The position numbers were made by a program, and so were the translations under genes. A stretch of DNA of 28,603 nt from CAIWAH01 sp043755815 (GTDB lineage Bacteria; Verrucomicrobiota; Verrucomicrobiia; Limisphaerales; UBA9464): the NCBI GenBank assembly GCA_043755815.1, contig JAYUSF010000007.1, positions 1-28,603 on the forward strand, read 5' to 3'. Under the pieces are notes generated by a model, which was not told the DNA's origin, ran no database searches, and was given only the letters and a program-made list of their open reading frames with translations. Below, in pieces: positions 23,185 to 28,603 of this stretch. Position 1 is the stretch's first letter, and every line of letters starts with the position of its first letter.

Positions 23185-23370
23185 TTAGGATTGGCGCCCC
23201 ATTCGCCATTGCCGCCAGCTTCGTTATCTGCTCCGCACTCAATGCCCGATTGAACACCGCCACGCCGCCAATCCAGCCCGTGAAGCCGACGCTGCGCGAG
23301 CTGTAGATGACGCGGCCGATGGTGAAGGGGCCGCCGTTCCTGGCATCGGGTCGATGGTTCGGCGTGGACG
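23185..23370 (-). pseudogene. LamG/concanavalin-like domain fragment
   Basis: A short open stretch reads GPFTIGRVIYSS, GFTGWIGGVAVFNRALSAEQI, the typical end of a LamG-type domain. Nothing recognisable precedes or follows it in frame, and no start is visible. It is best seen as the remnant of a larger secreted protein. Confidence 0.65.
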
Positions 23371-23389
23371 CGCTCGGATTTGTCATCAA

Positions 23390-23540
23390 CTACTTCACCC
23401 GGTTGTCGGCGGGCCAGAGCATCTCTTCCCAAGGCAGGTCATCGAACCAGATTTCGGTGCTGCGTTGGTAGGCGGTGACTGTGATTCGGAATTGATGGCA
23501 AGTGAAGGTGTTGTTCAACCGCTTTGCTGGCTCGTTTCGA
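23390..23540 (-). pseudogene. C-terminal fragment of an unidentified secreted protein
   Basis: The minus-strand frame ends FRITVTAYQRSTEIWFDDLPWEEMLW before a stop at 23390. It looks like a beta-strand end of a carbohydrate-binding or DUF1080-like protein. Upstream coherence is lost around 23540, so only the tail remains. Confidence 0.4.
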
Positions 23541-23552
23541 ATCACCCAAGCC

Positions 23553-23672
23553 TCACTCGTAAACCCGGTCCTCCGGCGGCAGGATTTGAAAGTGGTTGTT
23601 CTCGTCCACCAGCCGCACGTTTCGCTTCGGGCGCGGCGACCTGGGTGCCCCGCTCGCGCCACGGCCCGCGAA
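23553..23672 (-). pseudogene. Chimeric debris: MBL-gene piece joined to another gene's tail
   Basis: Bases 23615-23668 closely repeat part of the MBL-like gene (about 19962-20016; 41 bp with one mismatch in the core) and would encode WRERGTQVAAPEA. Next to it, in another frame, is RLVDENNHFQILPPEDRVYE, ending at a stop at 23553, which looks like the genuine end of an unrelated protein. No frame joins the pieces. Confidence 0.6.
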
Positions 23673-23673
23673 A

Positions 23674-23781
23674 CTACGGCCAGTCGTCGGCGAAGCAAGG
23701 GCCGCAAAGCGCAAACCCGAAGCAAGCGATCAGAAGAGATCGGGGGACCAGGCCAGAGCGATGGGTGCCAGGTAAAATCAT
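23674..23781 (-). pseudogene. 5' fragment of a PQQ-like beta-propeller protein with nonsense codon
   Basis: From ATG at 23781 the frame gives a signal-peptide-like segment (SLLIACFGFALCGPCFA) and then DDWP, an in-frame TAG, and FRGP. Exported PQQ-like repeat proteins of this phylum begin DWPQFRGP, so the TAG stands where a CAG Gln codon is expected. After FRGP the sequence switches to a piece of the MBL-like gene. It is a dead fragment. Its start overlaps the stop region of the amidohydrolase gene. Confidence 0.65.
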
Positions 23782-24925
23782 TTGGCGACCGGCTGTAACT
23801 TGCCCTTGTGTTTCCAAAACCGGTCCTTCAACTGGGGAAATAACTCGAGTGCATTATCGCGCATGATTTGCTGGCCGATGCGAAGCGCGTCGGCCTCGCG
23901 CAGTTCGCCGCGCTCGACTTTCTCGGCGAGCGCCTCGGCCAGGCAGCGGCGCGTGAACTCGGTGGCGCCGTAGATGCCCTCGACGTGATGAGCGTCCGCA
24001 CCCCACATGATGCGGTTGCTGGGCATGACCTCCAAACACTCCTGATAGGCGCGCTTGGCCATCGTGTAACTAATCGTCGGCAGCCACACCGAATCGATCC
24101 ACACATGCTTGCCCTGACGTTGCATGATGGCGCCGGTCTCGCCCACCCAGGGATAACCGCCGTGGAACAGGATAAACTTCGTCCGCGGATTGTCCTCGAT
24201 CAGGTTCAACAGGTTTAACGGGTTGGAGCCTTGGATGCGCGCGTGTCCGGTGTGAAACTGAAATGGCAGCTCCAGGTTGGCGCTCAACTCGACGAGGTGC
24301 CACAGCACGAAGTCTTCGAACTCCTTCACCTCGACCTCGGTAAGTTTTGACTTCGGGCGGCCATAGACCAGGGCCGCGCGTTCCTTTGGCACCCGATCGA
24401 ATTGCAGCGTGCGCTCGTAGGCCGTGGTGGTCTTGAGACACACCGCGCCCGCCGCCCTGCCCGCCTTCAGGAAGTGTTCGAGGACGTCTGGCAGTTGGCG
24501 TAGATGCGGCGGTTTAGGTCGCGCGCTTGTTCATCGGTGATGGTCTCGAAGTCCACGCCGTAGAGGTCCGTGAATGCGGGCAGTTGATAGCGATAGAAAC
24601 TCGTGGCGCGGGCGTTGGCGAAATCGTTCTTCGCCTTTGGCCACCAGTCGTCGAACCGCCCGCTCGCCGGCCAGTCGGTCAAGGGATGGATCCAAGTGTA
24701 ATAGCTGCTTTGCCACAGGGAATAGAGCGTCATACCGACGCCGTCCTCCGTGCGCACCGAACCTTGCAAGATGGCGAAGGGCTTCAAGTGATCGTGCGTG
24801 TCGATGGCCGGCACGCGGTCGAGGTGCGATTTAATCCGGCGGAAGGTGTCGGTCTGCTTGGCGTCGAGGGAGTCAGCCCGACTGGCGACGGCGAACAGAA
24901 GAAGGAAGAGAAGAGTGTGTTTCAT
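23778..24925 (-). pseudogene. Amidohydrolase-family protein, interrupted by a one-base frameshift
   Basis: Two adjacent frames make one amidohydrolase of about 382 residues. The 5' part (24925 down to about 24488) has a signal peptide (HTLLFLLLFAVASRA) and the metal motif AIDTHDHL. The 3' part has FQFHTGHARIQG, ILFHGGYPW and the metal Asp region IMWGADAHHVEG, typical of Amidohydro_2 (PF04909) proteins. At about 24488 the reading passes from NCQTSSN to the frame giving VLEHFLKAG; one added base (a GG where G is read) restores NCQDVLEH. All metal-site residues otherwise survive, so this is either a recent mutation or a sequencing error. The start overlaps the DUF1501 stop (ATGA), so the gene is the third of an operon. 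The substrate is unknown. Confidence 0.82.
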
Positions 24926-26355
24926 TCTGCGAGTGCCTGCTGGATGAGTTGCCCGCCGTTTTCCGTGAGGCGGTAGTTCCGGCCGTTGAAGTAGAAGGTG
25001 AGCCGCATGTCATCGAGACCCATCAGGCGCAGGAGGGTCGCATGGAGGTCGCGCATGTGATACGGCGACTCGATGGCGCGGTAGCCCAGTGGGTCGGTCC
25101 CGCCGACGAGAGTGCCGGGTTTGATGCCGGCGCCGGCCAGCCAGATGGTTTGCGCGCCGGGATTGTGATCGCGTCCGGTGCCGCCTTGCGAGATGGGCAT
25201 GCGACCAAACTCGCTGAGGCCCACAACGAGCGTCTGGCTGAGGAGCCCGGTGCGCTTGAGGTCTTGCAGCAAGCCGGAGATGGGGCGGTCAATCCACTTG
25301 GCGCATTTACGGTGGCCGTCCTTGAGACCGCTGTGGGCGTCCCACGCGCCGCCGCATTGCGACGAGCCACTATAGACTTGCACCACGCGCACGCCGCGCT
25401 CGATGAGTCGCCGCGCGAGCAGACATTTGCGGCCGGTGTCCTCGGTATCAGGATCATCGAGGCCGTAAAGCTTCCGTGTGTCCTCGTTCTCTCTCGCGAG
25501 GTCCACGGCTTCGGGCATGCGCGCTTGCATGCGCAACGCAAGATCGTAGCTGGCCATGCGCGCGGAAAGGTTCGCGTCGTCCTCGCGTCCGCGCAGATGC
25601 TCGCGGTTCAGTGTGCGAAGAAGCTCCATGCTGCCATGCTGTGCGGCGGGCGGAAAGTCGGCGGGCGCTTCCAGGTGCAGAATCGGCGTGGTGCCGCTGC
25701 GCAGATAGGTGCCTTGATAGTTCGCTCCCAGAAAGCCCGCGCCCCAGTTCGCCGGCCCGCCGTTCACGAGCGCGTTCTTCTGCACCATCACGCAAAAACC
25801 CGGCAGGTCGGGATTCTCGCTGCCGAGTCCATGGAGCAGCCACGAGCCGAGCGACGGAAAGCCCTGCTGGATCGTGCCCGTGTTCATCTGGAAAAGCGCG
25901 GGCGTGTGGCTGTTGCTGTCGCAGGTCAACGACCGCACGAAGCACATGTCGTCCACGCGCCCGGCGAGGTGCGGGAACAGTTCCGAAACATCCATTCCGC
26001 ACTGGCCATGTTTGGCGAACTTGTAAGGACTGCGCATCAGGGGCGAACCGTCCTTGCCGCCGAAGAACGTCTTCACCTCGCCCAGGCCGGGCAGAATTTC
26101 CGGCGTGAGTTTCTTGCCGTCGTTCTTATCCAGCTCGGGCTTCGGATCGAACGTGTCCATCTGGCTCATCCCGCCCTGCGTGACGATTAGAATGATCGAC
26201 TTCGCTTTCGGCGGCAGCATCGGAGCCTTCGGCGCGAGCAGTGAATGCGGCTCCGCGGCTGGGGCGTTGAACGATGGCATGAACGCCGCCGCGGCGAGGC
26301 TCGCGCCGAAGAACCGGCGGCGGGTGATCGGGTGAGAGTCCTGGGGAGAATTCAT
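24922..26355 (-). CDS. Tat-exported DUF1501 protein
   Basis: A 477-residue DUF1501 protein. The ATG at 26355 is chosen because a Tat signal follows directly (ITRRRFFGASLAAAAF) and because it lies 4 bp after the PSD1 stop. DUF1501 proteins share the alkaline phosphatase/sulfatase-like fold; visible blocks are VTQGGMSQMDTFDPKP, GFCVMVQKNALVNGG, SEFGRMP and GRDHNPGAQTIW. They are almost always encoded beside PSD1 proteins in Planctomycetota and Verrucomicrobiota, and their function is not established. Its own stop overlaps the amidohydrolase start. Length is normal and the frame is intact. Confidence 0.93.
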   Translation of the reverse strand: MNSPQDSHPITRRRFFGASLAAAAFMPSFNAPAAEPHSLLAPKAPMLPPKAKSIILIVTQGGMSQMDTFDPKPELDKNDGKKLTPEILPGLGEVKTFFGGKDGSPLMRSPYKFAKHGQCGMDVSELFPHLAGRVDDMCFVRSLTCDSNSHTPALFQMNTGTIQQGFPSLGSWLLHGLGSENPDLPGFCVMVQKNALVNGGPANWGAGFLGANYQGTYLRSGTTPILHLEAPADFPPAAQHGSMELLRTLNREHLRGREDDANLSARMASYDLALRMQARMPEAVDLARENEDTRKLYGLDDPDTEDTGRKCLLARRLIERGVRVVQVYSGSSQCGGAWDAHSGLKDGHRKCAKWIDRPISGLLQDLKRTGLLSQTLVVGLSEFGRMPISQGGTGRDHNPGAQTIWLAGAGIKPGTLVGGTDPLGYRAIESPYHMRDLHATLLRLMGLDDMRLTFYFNGRNYRLTENGGQLIQQALAE

Positions 26356-26359
26356 GCGA

Positions 26360-28513
26360 TCAGTCCGGGTAAATGAGTTCGCTGGCGTTGAGCAGGACGT
26401 GGCAGAAATCAGCGAGCGCGGCGTTGGCATCCGCATCGCGAGTTGTGGTTTGTTCCTGAAGAAAACTCAGTGCGGTCACTCGCTCGACTTTGCTGGGCAG
26501 CCGGGTGAAGGCGAGCTGGAAGGCGCGTTCAATTTGCTTCGGTGCATCGGCACCCGCTTCGCGGCGCAGGCGGGCGGCGAAATGGACGGCGGCTTCGCGG
26601 GTGAACTCGCCGTTGAAGAGCGCGAGGGCTTGGGGCGCGACGGTCGTCTGCGGACGGGCGGCGCAAGACTGGTTCATCGGCGCGCCGTCGAAGACATCCA
26701 TGAGCGGGAAGGTCAGGCTGCGACGCTGGAAGAGGTAGATGCTGCGACGGCGGTTGTCTTCCTCGGTCGCAGTGCCCCAGCTCAGTTCCTTGTCGTTGTT
26801 GGGGAACTCGACGTTCACGCCCTTCGGCAATTGCGCGTAAACACCGGGGCCGCCCATCGCGGGATTCAGCGTGCCGCTCACGGCGAGGATGGTGTCGCGG
26901 ATGGCTTCGCCTTCGAGCCGGCGACGGTTCATGCGCCAGAGCAGTTTGTTCTCCGGGTCTTTGGCGAACGCATCGGCATCGGCTGACGACGCCCTTCGGT
27001 TAGCGGCACTCGTCATCATCAGGCGATGCATTCTCTTGAGGCTCCAGCCGTCGTGCACGAGTCTGCGCGCGAGCCAGTCGAGCAGTTCGGGATGCGTCGG
27101 TCGTTTGCCGTTGCGACCAAAGTCCGACGGAGTGGCGACAAGGCCCGCGCCGAAATGATGCTGCCACAGTCGGTTCACCTGCACGCGCGCCGTGAGCGAG
27201 TTTTCCGGCGCGGTCAGCCAGCGGGCGAGGGCCGAGCGCTTGCCGTCCGGCGATGCCGATTCACCGGGCGGCAACATCGCGGCGATGAATCCCGCCGCGA
27301 CTTCTTCGCCGGGGCGGGCCAGTTCGCCTCCTTTGAGCAGTTGAATTCTCTTCGGGCCATCGCCGCGGAGGACCGCCTCGACCTTTGGCTCGTGGAAACG
27401 CATGCGCGCTTCGAGCGGCTTGATGGCGTCATTGAGTTTGCCAAGCTGGCCCGGATGCTCCTTCTCCACCCGCTTCTTCACCGCATCGTCCTCGACCGTT
27501 TTCTTTTCTGGCTGGCCTTCGCGTTCCTTTTCCAGTGCCTCGCGCACCACACGGAGCAACTCGGCGCGTTCGCCTTTCAGCCGCGCGAGTTCGGCACTGA
27601 CGGTCTTGAAGGCAGCGGTCACGAACGCCGGTTCGTTCGGCGCGCCTTTCGTCTCGCGAGTCTCGCGCTTCACGCCGGCGAAGAATGCCTGAACCCGGTA
27701 GTAATCGCGCTGGGTGATGACGTCATACTTGTGGTCGTGGCAGCGCGCACAGCCAAGCGTGACGCCGAGGAAAGCCGCACCCACTGCATCCGTCGCATCA
27801 TTCAGAAAATCCTGCCGCTGCTGCGCGGGTTCCTTCGACATGCCATCCCACGAGCCGAGCCGCGCGAAGCCGGTGGCGATCCACGCGTCCGGGTCGTCCG
27901 GCCAAAGTTCATCGCCGGCCACCTGCTCCTGCACGAAACGGTCATAGGGCTTGTCGGCATTGAGCGAACGGATGACGTAATCGCGATAGCGCCAGGCGTG
28001 CGGGCGCACCTTGTCGTCCTCGTAGCCATCGCTCTCACCGTAGCGCACGAGGTCGAGCCAGTGCCGCGCCCAGCGTTCACCATATCGCGGGTCGGCCAGC
28101 AGCCGCTCGATGAGCTTCTCGTAGGCGCCGGAGGATTTGTCGCGAAGAAAAAGCTGCGCCTCTCCCAGTGTCGGTGGAACGTCCAGGAGATCGAAGAACG
28201 CCCGGCGAAGCAGCGTGCGCGCATCGGCCTGCGGTAGTGGTTTGATTTTCTCTGCCACCAATCTGCTTTCGACGAAATGGTCGATGGGATTCGGTGCCTT
28301 GCCCTCGGGCAACGGCGGCTCCTTCGGCGCTTGGAAGGCCCAATAATCATCGCGCTCCGGCCACATCGCGCCCTCGTCAATCCACTGCCGGATGCGCGAC
28401 ACTTCAGTCTCCGTGAGCCGCGCGCCCTTCGGCGGCATCATCTCATCGCCGTCGCGCAGCGCGATGCGCCGCGCCAATTCACTGCGCGCACTCGCGCCCG
28501 GCACGGGGCGCAA
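26360..28513 (-). CDS. PSD1 (DUF1549/DUF1553) protein, probably 5'-truncated
   Basis: A 717-residue frame. The first 50 residues match the end of a planctomycete-type cytochrome c domain (DGDEMMPPKGARLTETEVSRIRQWIDEGA). DUF1549 follows (about 80-280: PIDHFVESRL, YGERWARHWLDLVRY, LGCARCHDHKYD), then a charged coiled-coil-like insert (about 310-370), then DUF1553 (about 420-690: NRLWQHHFGAGLV, LEGEAIRDTIL, APQALALFNGEF). Such proteins are usually exported and begin with a signal peptide and a CxxCH heme site. Neither is seen: the frame starts at a TTG and upstream is low-complexity sequence without CxxCH, while another frame carries a different protein tail. The 5' part may be lost. The CARCHDH motif is a family feature and could bind heme. 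Confidence 0.85.
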   Translation of the reverse strand: MRPVPGASARSELARRIALRDGDEMMPPKGARLTETEVSRIRQWIDEGAMWPERDDYWAFQAPKEPPLPEGKAPNPIDHFVESRLVAEKIKPLPQADARTLLRRAFFDLLDVPPTLGEAQLFLRDKSSGAYEKLIERLLADPRYGERWARHWLDLVRYGESDGYEDDKVRPHAWRYRDYVIRSLNADKPYDRFVQEQVAGDELWPDDPDAWIATGFARLGSWDGMSKEPAQQRQDFLNDATDAVGAAFLGVTLGCARCHDHKYDVITQRDYYRVQAFFAGVKRETRETKGAPNEPAFVTAAFKTVSAELARLKGERAELLRVVREALEKEREGQPEKKTVEDDAVKKRVEKEHPGQLGKLNDAIKPLEARMRFHEPKVEAVLRGDGPKRIQLLKGGELARPGEEVAAGFIAAMLPPGESASPDGKRSALARWLTAPENSLTARVQVNRLWQHHFGAGLVATPSDFGRNGKRPTHPELLDWLARRLVHDGWSLKRMHRLMMTSAANRRASSADADAFAKDPENKLLWRMNRRRLEGEAIRDTILAVSGTLNPAMGGPGVYAQLPKGVNVEFPNNDKELSWGTATEEDNRRRSIYLFQRRSLTFPLMDVFDGAPMNQSCAARPQTTVAPQALALFNGEFTREAAVHFAARLRREAGADAPKQIERAFQLAFTRLPSKVERVTALSFLQEQTTTRDADANAALADFCHVLLNASELIYPD

Positions 28514-28526
28514 TTTTTCACCGTGG

Positions 28527-28601
28527 CTAGCTGTGGGGGTTCCAGAGTTCTTCCCAGTGGTCGTTGCGGCGGGCTTCCTGGAGGGCGCAGAGGTGTTGGC
28601 G
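28527..28601 (-). CDS. C-terminal end of an unidentified protein (partial at window edge)
   Basis: The last 24 codons of a frame that enters from the right edge and stops at a TAG (28527-28529). The residues (HLCALQEARRNDHWEELWNP) look protein-like, more so than the other frames here. I do not recognise the family. If real, this gene ends 14 bp before the PSD1 frame begins, supporting the view that PSD1 has lost its 5' part. Confidence 0.35.
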   Translation of the reverse strand, partial: RQHLCALQEARRNDHWEELWNPHS

Positions 28602-28603
28602 AC

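Noticed and set aside
1..28603. Classical mobile-element genes (transposase, integrase) or attachment sites
   Set aside because: None were found on either strand; the island hypothesis rests only on the flanking repeats.

Overview
The window looks like chromosomal DNA of a high-GC member of the Verrucomicrobiota (PVC superphylum). This rests on the gene families: a PSD1 (DUF1549/DUF1553) protein next to a Tat-exported DUF1501 protein, a Tat-type lipoprotein-like Gfo/Idh/MocA oxidoreductase, a DUF1080 protein, and secreted glycoside hydrolases. No rRNA, tRNA or CRISPR array was seen.

Layout. 1-3.3 kb (+ strand): the 3' end of a histidine kinase, a Tat-exported Gfo/Idh/MocA oxidoreductase, an intrinsic terminator and an ApbE-type flavin transferase. 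3.28-6.0 kb (- strand): a ClpX-like AAA+ ATPase lacking the zinc-binding domain and the IGF loop, a BaiN/HI0933 flavoprotein and YacG. 6.35-6.9 kb: gene debris. 6.9-17.7 kb: a dissolved-inorganic-carbon (DIC) module. On the - strand it has a LysR regulator, a SulP transporter, DabA (DUF2309, all four zinc ligands visible), DabB (NuoL-like) and a second NuoM-like membrane subunit. Divergently, on the + strand, it has a SulP-STAS-beta-carbonic anhydrase fusion. 17.7-19.3 kb: a second, diverged copy of the baiN-yacG-3'-geneX segment. 19.3-23.0 kb (- strand): a metallo-beta-lactamase-fold protein carrying an in-frame palindromic repeat, a DUF1080 protein and a GH39-like glycosidase. 23.0-23.8 kb: a patchwork of gene fragments. 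23.8-28.6 kb (- strand): PSD1, DUF1501 and a frameshifted amidohydrolase, tightly coupled.

Main points. The DIC module combines a DabA/DabB energy-coupled CO2-hydration system with an extra antiporter-like subunit, two SulP-type carriers (one with its own carbonic anhydrase) and a regulator whose divergent promoter holds two similar dyads 22 bp apart. It lies between two imperfect direct repeats. The left copy has an intact baiN but only the 3' tail of geneX; the right copy has an intact geneX but a gutted, truncated baiN. That is the pattern expected if a circular donor carrying an internal baiN-yacG-geneX segment had integrated by one crossover, so the module may be an acquired island. No carboxylase lies in the window, so autotrophy is not implied; CO2 or bicarbonate supply for heterotrophic carboxylations or pH control is equally possible.

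The right-hand third is a polysaccharide or sugar-acid catabolic region typical of this phylum, with clear decay: a single-base frameshift, a nonsense codon in a PQQ-type signal-peptide fragment, short duplicated pieces and chimeric reading frames.
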